Shown here: positions 1 through 7,101 of the stretch, piece by piece | Layout of the letters: each line of letters opens with the position of its first letter | Numbering within the stretch: position 1 is the stretch's first letter | DNA from: a virus | DNA length: 26,384 nt | IMG/VR virus record: IMGVR_UViG_3300034092_001398 | Location: 1 to 26,384 of that record | Direction: 5' to 3' (one strand) | Translations under genes and position numbers: made by a program | Notes under the pieces: model-generated | The model's database searches: none | What the model saw: the letters and a program-made list of their open reading frames with translations, nothing else | Told to the model about the DNA's origin: nothing

Positions 1-21
1 GTTTTGTGTTTTGTTAGTCAT
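1..21 (-). CDS. Start of a gene cut by the left edge
   Basis: An ATG on the minus strand at 21..19 begins an open frame (M T N K T Q N) that leaves the window after seven codons. It follows a very good ribosome binding site, AAGGAGGG with a 7-base spacer, located between this ATG and the stop of the gene at 48..431. Too little is present to identify the product. It is evidently the next gene of the same minus-strand operon. Confidence 0.6.
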
Positions 22-47
22 TTAATGTCCCTCCTTTTTGGTGTGCA

Positions 48-431
48 CTACCGCCTAACCTTCTTTGCCATCGGAACGAGGATCGTCTTGTTTTTTAACT
101 CCCATTCGCCTTCTTGGAATATGCGGATCTCGCCTTGAAAAAACATCGACTCCTCGTCTTTGTCCTTGATAGTAAATGTGACTCTTGCCGCACTTTTCCC
201 GCTTTTGCTCAAAGCATTTCCTTTGCTTGAGTTGCTTTGTTTCATTAAGCCAACCATCCCAGATTGCTCGTCAATGCCAGGAAGAAATGTATCCTTCAGT
301 TTCCACCCAATCTCATCAAGCGTTTTGTTGCTCAAGAAAAACGAAAGTTTGTTTTGGCTCTTGTTTATCCTCACGTCATACTCGACTTTTTTTGTCGTCC
401 TCGTCTTCACATCAATCAACTTAAATGCCAT
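48..431 (-). CDS. Hypothetical phage protein, 127 aa
   Basis: A 127-residue protein that I do not recognise. It starts MAFKLIDVKT and has a lysine-rich, beta-type composition with no membrane segment, signal peptide or cysteine motif. The C-terminus is basic (AKKVRR). A good ribosome binding site (GAGGGAG, 4 to 5 bases before the ATG) supports the start. It lies 26 nt after the small winged-helix-like gene, in line with recT, so it probably belongs to the early recombination operon. Its sequence is more AT-rich than recT, which may reflect a different origin. A structural or DNA-binding role are both possible; nothing visible decides. Confidence 0.7.
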   Translation of the reverse strand: MAFKLIDVKTRTTKKVEYDVRINKSQNKLSFFLSNKTLDEIGWKLKDTFLPGIDEQSGMVGLMKQSNSSKGNALSKSGKSAARVTFTIKDKDEESMFFQGEIRIFQEGEWELKNKTILVPMAKKVRR

Positions 432-457
432 AGCTCTCCCTCGATGCTTTCATAAAC

Positions 458-766
458 CTACTCAGTAACCCTGTAAACATTTGCCGCAACGCCAGTCACC
501 TTGCATTGCCGCTTGCCGACGATCTCAACCTCGCCGCTTTTCACCAATTCTGCCGCTCGCTTGCGGATCGATTCGCGTAGCGTATGGTCACCCGTCGCAT
601 GCCAGGCTGCTTCGTTGGCCGTCGACTGGCCGAGCTCAACCAACGACTGAAGGAACATCCGCCGCAGCCTAGTGAGCGAGGGCTTGATATGCTCCGCCGC
701 TAGCTGACTGGTATCCGGGTCGCTGCTGCGAGCCGCGGCCCACGAGAATAAGTCTTGGCTATTCAT
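458..766 (-). CDS. Small winged-helix-like protein
   Basis: A 102-residue protein. The N-terminal part (WAAARSSDPDTSQLAAEHI) resembles the start of many small phage proteins that precede a helix-turn-helix. Residues of about 30 to 90 (LRRMFLQSLVEL, then TANEAAWHATG and LRESIRKRAAELVKSGEVEIVGKR) have the helix, helix, recognition helix and beta-wing pattern of a winged-helix domain. The start codon lies 8 nt inside the end of recT, so the two are probably translationally coupled. By position it may be a DNA-binding accessory of the recombination module. The fold is my reading of the pattern; I do not recognise a named family. Confidence 0.7.
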   Translation of the reverse strand: MNSQDLFSWAAARSSDPDTSQLAAEHIKPSLTRLRRMFLQSLVELGQSTANEAAWHATGDHTLRESIRKRAAELVKSGEVEIVGKRQCKVTGVAANVYRVTE

Positions 767-1505
767 CGCTTCCCCCGATCAGACCAGCGATGTCGATCGG
801 GTCGGCCTTGATCGGTTGCGATACGGCAAACTGCTCGTCGTCTCGCTCGAAGGCTTGCACAATCTCAGCCGAGAGCGGTATCCACTTCGAGGCTCGGCGG
901 AATACCGTCTTCTTCGCCATTTCCGCGAAGTCAGTCACCCACGGCCCGGAGTTACCAGCCCGCGACCGTTTGCGAATCGCCTCGATTTCATCGCGGCTCA
1001 TCAACTCGCATTTGATGGCACCGTTGACCAGCTTGATGTAGGCATAAGCCCCGACAATCTCACCGGCGGAAGTCGGCTTGCCTTCGTTGCGGAATGCCCA
1101 CGGCGTATGCTGTTTCACCTCGCCAAGGCTGAACTCGAACAGGTCGCCCTCGCGGATAACGTCGCAGTGAATCGAAAGGATCTTTTCCGATCGATAGGCA
1201 AGAGCGACGATGCCCTTATAGTCCAGGACCAGCGTACACTCTTTGCCATACGGGATCAGGTGAGCATGCCGGCCATCTGGCTCTAAGCCCCAGGCCGATA
1301 AGTCGAGGAGGCATCGAAAGAAACTTTCCGGCGTACACTCGGCAAGCTTCGGCACTCTGGCCAGGCAGGTCGTCGCGATCCTCGCCATACGCTCCGCCGT
1401 CATGTGCTGCGGCAACGCTCGGCCAATTTGCTCAAGCATCGACGGGGCGGCCAAGTACTCGCGAATGGAATGTTTCTTGGGTTGTTCGGTTGTAATTGCG
1501 TTCAT
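759..1505 (-). CDS. recT: RecT-family single-strand annealing recombinase
   Basis: A 248-residue RecT-family protein. RecT binds ssDNA left by a partner exonuclease and anneals it to complementary strands, in phage recombination and replication. The family signature is clear: residues of about 60 to 75 (FFRCLLDLSAWGLEPDGRHA) and about 82 to 120 (PYGKECTLVLDYKGIVALAYR, EKILSIHCDVIREGD), then EIVGAYAYIKLVNG and the C-terminal TDFAEMAKKTVFRRASKWIPLS. The length is near that of E. coli RecT. The start has a ribosome binding site, AAAGGA. It follows the methyltransferase by 9 nt. The matching nuclease is probably the PD-(D/E)XK gene at 3831..4610, separated from it here by a helicase and a methyltransferase. 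Confidence 0.95.
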   Translation of the reverse strand: MNAITTEQPKKHSIREYLAAPSMLEQIGRALPQHMTAERMARIATTCLARVPKLAECTPESFFRCLLDLSAWGLEPDGRHAHLIPYGKECTLVLDYKGIVALAYRSEKILSIHCDVIREGDLFEFSLGEVKQHTPWAFRNEGKPTSAGEIVGAYAYIKLVNGAIKCELMSRDEIEAIRKRSRAGNSGPWVTDFAEMAKKTVFRRASKWIPLSAEIVQAFERDDEQFAVSQPIKADPIDIAGLIGGSDE

Positions 1506-1514
1506 GGTTTTCCT

Positions 1515-2432
1515 TTAGTTAAAAAGACTGCTGCTCATCGACTTCTTTTCCTCATCCATCAGGAATTTTGCTGCCCACTCAAAGTAGGATTGCTTCAGCT
1601 CAACGCCGATGAACTTTCTTCCAGCTTGAAGGCTGACAACTCCTTCACTGCCGATTCCAGCAAAGGGGCTTAGAACTACGTCGCCTTCGTTCGTCCAGAG
1701 TTCCAGGCATCGCTCGATAACGTCAAGCTGAAGCGGGCAGATATGGCGATCGTCGGCTTCTTCGCGAGCCAAGCGACCGTTGAGCGTTCGGCTCTGGTTA
1801 ATGTCCATCCAGACAGGGCTGGCGTACCGCTGCCAAACGTCGATACTCAGGTCGCCTTTGTTGTCGAATGTCGATTGGTCGCCGACAAACCGATCGAACC
1901 TGCCAGCGACCGGCTTTTCATTTTCGCCGCTCTTGCGAAAGGTGCAGACGTAATCGGGGATTCCTTGGCGTGAACGGCAACTGTCTTTCGTGACTTGCTT
2001 GTGCAACAGGCCGAGAGCCTTGGTCCGTTGCATGGCCAGCACTGGGTCTTTCCATATGCAGACCTCGGAGTGGTAGACAAACCCACTAGCCTGCATTGTG
2101 CGGATGATTTCGCCTCGGAAGTCGCGGATGCCGATGTATCCGTTGTTCTGAATCGTGCTGGGCAAGTTCATGCAATGGACGCTCACCAGCCTGCCCGGTC
2201 GTATCAGCCGGAAAAGCTGGTCAGACAAAAATCGATAGTGAGTGAAAAACTCTTCGTCCGTCTCACAGTTGCCCATATCTCGCTCGCTGTCGCTGTAGAC
2301 GTACAACGAAGCAAAAGGCGGGCTGAATATCGAATAATCAATAGACTCGTCTGGTAAGCCTTTCAGCACCTCGCAGCAGTCGCCGCGAAACAAATGCCAG
2401 CTAGTCCCTTGTGTTTGATCAATTACCTGCAC
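1515..2432 (-). CDS. Beta-class DNA N4-cytosine/N6-adenine methyltransferase
   Basis: A 305-residue SAM-dependent DNA methyltransferase. The catalytic motif IV is SPPF (residues 37 to 40), after GDCCEVLKGLPDESIDYSIF. The SAM-binding motif I is near the C-terminus (SPFAGIGSEG, about 255 to 264), followed by GRKFIGVELKQSYFEWA. Motif IV before motif I defines the beta class, which holds both N4-cytosine and N6-adenine enzymes. SPPF alone does not settle which base is modified. There is no adjoining restriction endonuclease, so this is probably a solitary phage enzyme for protection against host restriction or for regulation. The start overlaps the helicase gene by 10 nt, which suggests coupled expression. 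Confidence 0.92.
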   Translation of the reverse strand: MQVIDQTQGTSWHLFRGDCCEVLKGLPDESIDYSIFSPPFASLYVYSDSERDMGNCETDEEFFTHYRFLSDQLFRLIRPGRLVSVHCMNLPSTIQNNGYIGIRDFRGEIIRTMQASGFVYHSEVCIWKDPVLAMQRTKALGLLHKQVTKDSCRSRQGIPDYVCTFRKSGENEKPVAGRFDRFVGDQSTFDNKGDLSIDVWQRYASPVWMDINQSRTLNGRLAREEADDRHICPLQLDVIERCLELWTNEGDVVLSPFAGIGSEGVVSLQAGRKFIGVELKQSYFEWAAKFLMDEEKKSMSSSLFN

Positions 2433-3820
2433 GCTTCCATCCCCTCTAAAAAACTAGGAACCTGAATTGATACCGTCGGTCGATACTTCTGCTTTAGCAT
2501 GTCGCCGTTCCACTCAATGCCATTGCTTTGAGCCATTGCTTGAGCCATGCCCGATTGCATGACGGCGTGGTCGCTCTCCTTACGTGCAACTGCCGACTCG
2601 ATAGCACTGTCGCTGTCCGCAATGACTATGTGAACCTTAACTGGCTTGGACTGACCAAATCGCCATGACCTACGCACCGCTTGATAGTAGGCTTCGAATG
2701 AGTAGCTAAGGCCGGCGAAAATCTGCGTATCACAGTGCTGGTAGTTCATACCAAAGCCGGCAATGGATGGCTTGCTGATCAGGATGCGGAATGCTCCGTC
2801 GGCAAACCCAAGAAGCTTCGATTCCTTGTCTTTGTCGTCGCCTCTTACTTCAACCGCATCTGGCAAATGAGTTACCAGCTCGTCTGCCTCGTAGTTCGTG
2901 TCGCACCATATCAGGACTGGACCGCTCGCCTCTTTTGCAAGCTCGGCAGCCCGCTTGCATCGTGCCGCATTTGTTAGGCGTTTTTCTTCGTGCATGGTCG
3001 TTGCACTTATCCCAGCTGTATTGAAAAGCATTCCAGTCGGAGCGTCGTCAATGTCTGGCGTTACATGATGACGCTCGATAACTAGATCAGGGAGAACGTA
3101 TCCTCGATCATCACCTCCGACATCAGAAGGCCGACTGATGCAGATTGCCCACTGGCTAACCCAGAGCCAGAAATCCTTTTCGGCATGTCCACGCAATCGC
3201 CATTTACTAGTATCGCCGCTGTCGTGCACGAAGTATCGGTTGAGCATGTCGACTGGCTCGCAAATCCCAAGAAACTCGGCATGGTTGCCCAGCTCCATGT
3301 GATCGTTTGGGGCCGGTGTCGCCGTGCATGCAAGCCGAAACCTAGTGCCACCGTAGCTGTCTCGCAGTAGTTTTCTGGTTACCGAGTTCATCCCCTTGAG
3401 AATCGATGACTCATCCAGTACGACGCCACAGAAAACAGACGTATCGAACTTGTGAAGCTTTTCGTAGTTGACCAAGTTGATGCCGTTCACAATTGCATCC
3501 TGACTATCCGCAACAGCGACCTTGGCTTGGATGCCAAACTTTTCGGCTTCTCGTTTGGTCTGGCTGCGAACGCCGACTGGGCAATGGACAATCACTGGTT
3601 GGCCGCAATGCTGGTGAACCAGCCTTGCCCATTCAAGTTGCTGCAGAGTCTTCCCAAGTCCGCACTCTTCGAACAAGGCAGCCCGGCCACGCTTAACTGC
3701 CCACTGGACCGCTCGTTTCTGCCAGTCAAACAGATTCTTATTTAACTTGTTGGCAGCAACATCAAATCCAAAGGCATTGACGCTGCGTCTTTTGCTTTGA
3801 ATAAACGTCTCGTAATCCAT
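2423..3820 (-). CDS. SNF2/DEAD-like helicase (phage type)
   Basis: A 465-residue superfamily 2 helicase or translocase. Visible motifs are a Q-type lead-in (LFDWQKRAVQWAV, about 30 to 42), Walker A ECGLGKT (52 to 58), motif II VVLDESSIL (DESS at 136 to 139, a DExx-box variant) and motif III TATP (166 to 169). The C-terminal RecA domain includes VLIWCDTNYEADEL, ILISKPSIAGFGMNYQ and a motif VI-like YYQAVRRSWRFGQ. The last two are close to SNF2 proteins. It probably uses ATP to move on phage DNA during replication or recombination. It lies 10 nt after the nuclease gene, with a GAGGGAG ribosome binding site, and overlaps the methyltransferase. An association with that enzyme is plausible but unproved. 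Confidence 0.92.
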   Translation of the reverse strand: MDYETFIQSKRRSVNAFGFDVAANKLNKNLFDWQKRAVQWAVKRGRAALFEECGLGKTLQQLEWARLVHQHCGQPVIVHCPVGVRSQTKREAEKFGIQAKVAVADSQDAIVNGINLVNYEKLHKFDTSVFCGVVLDESSILKGMNSVTRKLLRDSYGGTRFRLACTATPAPNDHMELGNHAEFLGICEPVDMLNRYFVHDSGDTSKWRLRGHAEKDFWLWVSQWAICISRPSDVGGDDRGYVLPDLVIERHHVTPDIDDAPTGMLFNTAGISATTMHEEKRLTNAARCKRAAELAKEASGPVLIWCDTNYEADELVTHLPDAVEVRGDDKDKESKLLGFADGAFRILISKPSIAGFGMNYQHCDTQIFAGLSYSFEAYYQAVRRSWRFGQSKPVKVHIVIADSDSAIESAVARKESDHAVMQSGMAQAMAQSNGIEWNGDMLKQKYRPTVSIQVPSFLEGMEACR

Positions 3821-3830
3821 CGCTCCCTCG

Positions 3831-4610
3831 CTAGTTAAAGTAGTATTTCGGCAGGCTCAGCACGTTCACGCCTTTGGCGTGGTCGCTCGTCCAATCGTTG
3901 TGCTCGGTGCGTGTCCGAAGCTCCTCGATCAGTTGGCAGACTTCGGCCAAGCCGGTATCGACTGCGACTGCATCCAGTTCATAACAAGCCGCGATATACG
4001 GCTCGCTGGTGGAGACGCAAGCAAAGACAAACCGAGGGCGAACGCCGTACAGAAGCTCGACAGCCTGGCTATACATCGCCGCTTGGCGGTGGTAGCCGTA
4101 GTTCGCGACAGATGACGCAAACGCTCTCGGAGAAACGTCGCTGGTGGTCTTAACGTCGAGGATCAGCGTCCGCGAGTGATGCACCAGGTCCAGCTTGCTT
4201 TTGCACGGCGTGTCGAACAAGTCGAAGGTTAGCTCAAGCTCGACATCACACTGAGAGCGGAATACCTGCTTGCACTCGCCATGATTCGTGACAGCCTCCG
4301 CCATTTTCATGCCTTGCTCCCACAATTCATAGTCGATGAGTTCTTTGCCTTGATGCTCGCAGACAATCCTTTCGTAGATCGCCTTTCCATCCTTGGTTCG
4401 CCGGTCGACTTTCGGGACGCAAGCGTACTTGTTTGGCACCGTCTCGGGCTCAAGAATCAAAGCGTGAACAAGGCTGCCAAGCTTCATTTGCGGCGTCGGC
4501 TGCCGCTCATCCAGGCCGAGAACATACCGGCGGTGGTATAGCTCTGGCGATTCCTTCAGCAGGCTCAGCATCGAGTTGCTAACTCGGGAATGATCGCTGT
4601 AGTAGTTCAT
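3831..4610 (-). CDS. PD-(D/E)XK exonuclease, RecE-like
   Basis: A 259-residue nuclease of the PD-(D/E)XK group related to the C-terminal part of RecE (exodeoxyribonuclease VIII). The N-terminus (DHSRVSNSMLSLLKESPELYHRRY) is the usual opening of this phage family. The active-site line is GSLVHA (His about 49), an acidic strand VELELTF, KSKLDLV (Asp about 141), LDVKTT (Asp152, Lys154) and YHRQAAMY (Gln about 176, Tyr180). It would resect dsDNA ends to give ssDNA for RecT. The ATG overlaps the stop of the previous gene by 4 nt (ATGA). The length suits the catalytic domain alone, without the long N-terminal part of E. coli RecE. Confidence 0.92.
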   Translation of the reverse strand: MNYYSDHSRVSNSMLSLLKESPELYHRRYVLGLDERQPTPQMKLGSLVHALILEPETVPNKYACVPKVDRRTKDGKAIYERIVCEHQGKELIDYELWEQGMKMAEAVTNHGECKQVFRSQCDVELELTFDLFDTPCKSKLDLVHHSRTLILDVKTTSDVSPRAFASSVANYGYHRQAAMYSQAVELLYGVRPRFVFACVSTSEPYIAACYELDAVAVDTGLAEVCQLIEELRTRTEHNDWTSDHAKGVNVLSLPKYYFN

Positions 4611-4813
4611 GCTGCCACCCCGATCAGGAAGCCAATCAGGCCAGCGGTGAGGCTGATCATCAGATACACCGACACAACATCGCCGCGTGTCGGTGGCGGT
4701 GCGACCTTTAGCAACTCCTCGCAGCTTTCATAGCAATCAGTCCAACCGTCTCGCCAGCCTTCTTGGTAGTCTTGATTTCGCGTCATCGATCTTTTATTCG
4801 CTAGTGCGACCAT
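4607..4813 (-). CDS. Small single-pass membrane protein, 68 aa
   Basis: A 68-residue protein with a soluble N-terminus containing two cysteines (YQEGWRDGWTDCYESC) and one C-terminal membrane segment (VYLMISLTAGLIGFLIGVAA). I chose the start at 4813 because GGGGAGG stands 7 bases before it. An internal Met ten codons later has no such site. It overlaps the genes on both sides (20 nt and 4 nt), so it is part of the early operon. One membrane span and short length allow a holin-like, superinfection or membrane-anchor role, but its early position argues against lysis. I do not recognise the family. Confidence 0.65.
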   Translation of the reverse strand: MVALANKRSMTRNQDYQEGWRDGWTDCYESCEELLKVAPPPTRGDVVSVYLMISLTAGLIGFLIGVAA

Positions 4814-4991
4814 CTTTGATCCTCCCCATTGCCTGTTGAACTTGCTTCAAAACTTCGTTTGGTACTCGGCCATGCGTTCGCTTTAGCTCGAGATACGCTC
4901 GCCTCTCGGCCTCTTCCTTTGGCAGCTTGCCATCATGTTGCTGGATCGCCGCTCGCTCGTTCCAAAGTTCCGTTAGGTCCTCGTCCGTCAT
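4794..4991 (-). CDS. Small hypothetical protein, 65 aa
   Basis: A 65-residue charged, helical protein starting MTDEDLTELWNERAAIQ, not recognised. The open frame extends further upstream, but that part is arginine- and serine-rich and antisense-like. The ATG at 4991 is preceded directly by GAAGAGG, so I take it as the start, with modest certainty. The gene overlaps the 3' end of csrA by 59 nt in another frame and the following membrane-protein gene by 20 nt. Such dense overlap suggests coupled translation with csrA. No catalytic or metal-binding residues are evident. Confidence 0.55.
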   Translation of the reverse strand: MTDEDLTELWNERAAIQQHDGKLPKEEAERRAYLELKRTHGRVPNEVLKQVQQAMGRIKDGRTSE

Positions 4992-5142
4992 CCTCTTCGG
5001 CCAACTCCTCTCGAAGAATCTTGACCGCTGGCGGTGCGGTGATACCGAGCTGCACTCGTCCGCCGCGAATCGAAACGACTCGCAGTCGTATCCCGCCACC
5101 GATCAAAATCACTTCATCTTCCTTGCGACTTAGCACTAACAT
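4933..5142 (-). CDS. csrA: CsrA/RsmA-type RNA-binding regulator
   Basis: A 69-residue CsrA protein. CsrA dimers bind GGA motifs in mRNA leaders, usually in hairpin loops, and block or sometimes aid translation. The first 47 residues match the family: MLVLSRKEDEVILIGG, then the GITAPPAVKILREEL block. Leu4 and Arg44, the main RNA-contact residues of the family, are kept. The tail after about residue 48 is acidic, then Gly/Pro-rich, and not conserved. I take the second of two adjacent ATGs (5142), which is 7 bases after AAGGAG and gives the normal MLVL start. The gene sits in the early phage operon. Possible targets in this phage are noted at the csrA, mom and terL leaders. Confidence 0.93.
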   Translation of the reverse strand: MLVLSRKEDEVILIGGGIRLRVVSIRGGRVQLGITAPPAVKILREELAEEDDGRGPNGTLERASGDPAT

Positions 5143-5184
5143 CATCGATCTCCTTATCTGGTTAATCTGCTAGAAACTTCCTGT
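5142..5184 (-). promoter_or_regulatory. csrA leader with two GGA motifs
   Basis: Upstream of the csrA start are ACAGGA (5184..5179) and the ribosome binding site AAGGAG. Both carry the GGA core that CsrA binds, and the first has the preferred ACA before it. CsrA proteins often repress their own translation in this way. The first site lies inside the last codons of the upstream gene. Autoregulation is inference. Confidence 0.35.
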
Positions 5185-5695
5185 TAGAAACTGTGATTTT
5201 CGTCGTCTTGATTTCCTCGACGGGCTTAGCCTTGGTCGTGTCCCACTCCTTCGAGTCATCTGGATGGAAAAGCTCGTAGCCTTGCTCGACCCGCTGCCGA
5301 AGGACTTCGATCTTTGCTTCGCTGCCGATTGGGTGTTGCGTTGGCGTGCCAAGTCCGCGAGGAACGAAGTCCTCGTCGTGTCCCTTTAGAAGGATGTCTC
5401 TTGCCACCGATGGATAGAGCCTCTCGGGCTTAAACGTCGGGTCGCCCTGTGCATGCAGCCAGCTGTCGTATGCTGCCGATGCAACCCAGACGTAGTTAAG
5501 CTTCTTTCGACCCTCGACGCGAAGCCAGCGTTTCTGCCGGCATTGCGTGATATAGCTGATCGCTTGCCGAGCGTCGCAATCCATGAACTTCTGAACGTCC
5601 TTGACCGTGATTCCGGCATTGCCTCGCATCTTCGCGAGTACCATGATCTTTGGATACTTGCCGATCTTTTGCATTCCGTTGACGCTGATCATCAT
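5162..5695 (-). CDS. Winged-helix-like hypothetical protein, 177 aa
   Basis: A 177-residue protein. Residues of about 12 to 75 (YPKIMVLAKMRGNAGITVKD, then a helix containing ARQAISYITQCRQKRWL and a strand pair RVEGRKKLNYVWV) fit a winged-helix domain of the kind used for DNA binding. The rest (VARDILLKGHDEDFVPRG, then a charged helix EAKIEVLRQRVEQGYEL) is not recognisable. Two ATGs stand together at 5695; a weak SD-like AGGCG precedes them. It lies 19 nt upstream of csrA in the same operon and its last codons carry the ACAGGA motif of the csrA leader. A transcription or replication accessory role is likely, but not shown. Confidence 0.7.
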   Translation of the reverse strand: MMISVNGMQKIGKYPKIMVLAKMRGNAGITVKDVQKFMDCDARQAISYITQCRQKRWLRVEGRKKLNYVWVASAAYDSWLHAQGDPTFKPERLYPSVARDILLKGHDEDFVPRGLGTPTQHPIGSEAKIEVLRQRVEQGYELFHPDDSKEWDTTKAKPVEEIKTTKITVSNRKFLAD

Positions 5696-5706
5696 GTTCG
5701 CCTGAC

Positions 5707-5841
5707 TCAGACCTTACCCCGAATCACGCGAATCGGGTACGCAAGCCATCGCCGAAAAGAGTCTGTTCCGTAATGCAGACGCCCCTTGCGGAACCACTGG
5801 AACTGCCAACGCCCACGCCACTTTTTAATCTTTGGAAACAT
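5707..5841 (-). CDS. Small basic protein, 44 aa
   Basis: A 44-residue, strongly basic and aromatic protein starting MFPKIKKWRGRWQFQWFRKG and ending RWLAYPIRVIRGKV. There is an excellent ribosome binding site, AGGAGG with a 7-base spacer, which is why I believe the gene is real. It overlaps the 3' end of the upstream gene by 17 nt and ends 11 nt before the next start. It has about a dozen Arg/Lys and six Trp/Phe, which suggests nucleic-acid binding or membrane contact. I know no family for it. Confidence 0.6.
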   Translation of the reverse strand: MFPKIKKWRGRWQFQWFRKGRLHYGTDSFRRWLAYPIRVIRGKV

Positions 5842-6007
5842 CTATGACCCTCCTGAGAATCAGTAAACCCTTTGAGTGTTCTTCGCACCTTGCCGTTGGT
5901 TCGTCTTCCCATCCCGGTTCGGCTGTCCCTGGGATCGGTTCGCAATCGTAGACGGCTTGCCTGTCGCATCCGTTACGCTCACACATCATTGGTAATGGTT
6001 CTTGCAT
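5825..6007 (-). CDS. Small Cys-containing protein, 60 aa
   Basis: About 60 residues with a possible zinc site: CERNGCDRQAVYDC followed by ARCEEH, that is Cys-x4-Cys, Cys, then Cys-x2-His. Such short Cys/His proteins are common in phage early regions. The start is uncertain. The frame opens with a TTG at 6040, ATGs occur at 6007 and 5989/5986, and none has a clear ribosome binding site; I give 6007. The end overlaps the 44-residue gene. No function can be assigned. Confidence 0.45.
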   Translation of the reverse strand: MQEPLPMMCERNGCDRQAVYDCEPIPGTAEPGWEDEPTARCEEHSKGLLILRRVIDVSKD

Positions 6008-6116
6008 TGCGTCACTAAAGCAGGCGAACAAAGGATTCAACCCAAGCCGCCGAATATCGTTTTCTTTGATGGAAGCCCAACCACGGCGGCTGGGTTAATC
6101 CAATCGTTCCACGGAC

Positions 6117-6413
6117 CTACCGACGCCTATCGTGAACGTCAACAATCCAAAAATCCTCGTTCGGCTTGAGCCGCTTCTGAAACTCGTCCAGCGTCAAATG
6201 CGACTGCTCGCCGCCATGCTGCCGAATCTCTTGCAGCATCCAACGCTCCGCGTCGTCTACGCTGCTAAACAGGTGAACGCCATCCGTGAAACCTACGGTT
6301 TCCACGTAGACGACCACGGCGACCGTGCCCGTTGGGCACATCGCTTTGCACAACGCATCAATGCGTCGTCGGTCTTGGTCTGACAATTCAATCGTAAACG
6401 TGTTACTTGCCAT
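6117..6413 (-). CDS. Hypothetical protein, 98 aa
   Basis: A 98-residue protein starting MASNTFTIELSDQDRRRIDA. The ATG at 6413 follows AAAGGA with a 6-base spacer and lies 11 nt inside the end of the upstream gene; longer readings of the frame give low-complexity Ser/Lys sequence and lack such a site. The first 20 residues look like a beta-strand followed by a helix, as in ribbon-helix-helix proteins, then a strand VAVVVYVETVGF and a C-terminal alpha/beta part (DDAERWMLQEIRQHGG, FWIVDVHDRRR). I do not recognise it. Confidence 0.6.
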   Translation of the reverse strand: MASNTFTIELSDQDRRRIDALCKAMCPTGTVAVVVYVETVGFTDGVHLFSSVDDAERWMLQEIRQHGGEQSHLTLDEFQKRLKPNEDFWIVDVHDRRR

Positions 6414-6702
6414 CTTTGTCCTTTCCAAAAAACTTTCGCATTTGAGGATCTTCTTCCATGAAAACCTGGAAGCACTCTTCAAGAGACTCGCATTTAGCGT
6501 ATGGGTCGTTTTCGTGCTGCTGTTTGATTTCATACTTAATCGAGTTGCACGCGACCTGATACCAGAACGCTTTGCGTTCGTATGACTTCGCGGCCCCTTC
6601 GTGGCCTTCTTCATCGAAAAACTTTTGCATCCTTACGTTGTAATCTCGCTCTGCTTCCATCTGCTTGAGCGATGTTTCCAAATCTTTAACGCTCTGCATC
6701 AT
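6403..6702 (-). CDS. Coiled-coil hypothetical protein, 99 aa
   Basis: A 99-residue charged protein starting MMQSVKDLETSLKQMEAERD. The N-terminal 20 to 25 residues have a heptad pattern of a short coiled coil, and the rest is helical and rich in Lys and Glu. The ATG overlaps the upstream stop (ATGA, 6699 to 6702) and GGGAAGA stands just before it, so translation is probably coupled. An upstream TTG adds only three codons. No known family. Confidence 0.6.
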   Translation of the reverse strand: MMQSVKDLETSLKQMEAERDYNVRMQKFFDEEGHEGAAKSYERKAFWYQVACNSIKYEIKQQHENDPYAKCESLEECFQVFMEEDPQMRKFFGKDKDGK

Positions 6703-6977
6703 TCTTCCCAAACGTCTTTGCCGGTTTGTTTCTGAAACTCACGATCCACTTTTGCGACTGGCCGAGACTTCGACCGTCGCGTGTAATACTTCTCGCTTCG
6801 CAACTCTTCCCAATGCTTTTGGTCTGTCACCGACCACACCGAAAACGGCGGCGGTGTTTGACCTCGCATGATCGGAAACGGCGTGCCTTCCCAATGTCCA
6901 ACCAACACCCAGAAGACGACAGGCCGTGGAACAATGGGTTGTACCGAAGTCGCGGCCAACGTTTTTTCATTTTGCAT
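6699..6977 (-). CDS. Hypothetical protein, 92 aa
   Basis: A 92-residue protein starting MQNEKTLAATSVQPIVPRP. The start at 6977 has GGAGA about 9 bases upstream; the frame continues further upstream but without a better site. The middle has a hydrophobic strand (VVFWVLVGHWEG), and the C-terminal half is basic then acidic (YYTRRSKSRPVAKVDREFQKQTGKDVWEE). Two Trp/His-rich strands suggest a small beta protein. It opens the gene run that leads to csrA. The family is unknown to me. Confidence 0.55.
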   Translation of the reverse strand: MQNEKTLAATSVQPIVPRPVVFWVLVGHWEGTPFPIMRGQTPPPFSVWSVTDQKHWEELRSEKYYTRRSKSRPVAKVDREFQKQTGKDVWEE

Positions 6978-7101
6978 AGTCTTTTCTCCGCGACTCGGTA
7001 AACCCAAGCGATCACTCCTAATTTCCAAACGGGCTTTGGCACCGTGCCGCCGCCCGCCGCAACGAGCCAGAAAAGCTTGAAAACACTCTCGCTGCGTTTA
7101 T

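Noticed and set aside
6076-6094. 7-bp hairpin CCCAGCC/GGTTGGG in the 109-nt gap between the genes ending at 6117 and starting at 6007
   Set aside because: No T-run follows on the minus strand, so it is not a convincing terminator; nothing else is seen in the gap.
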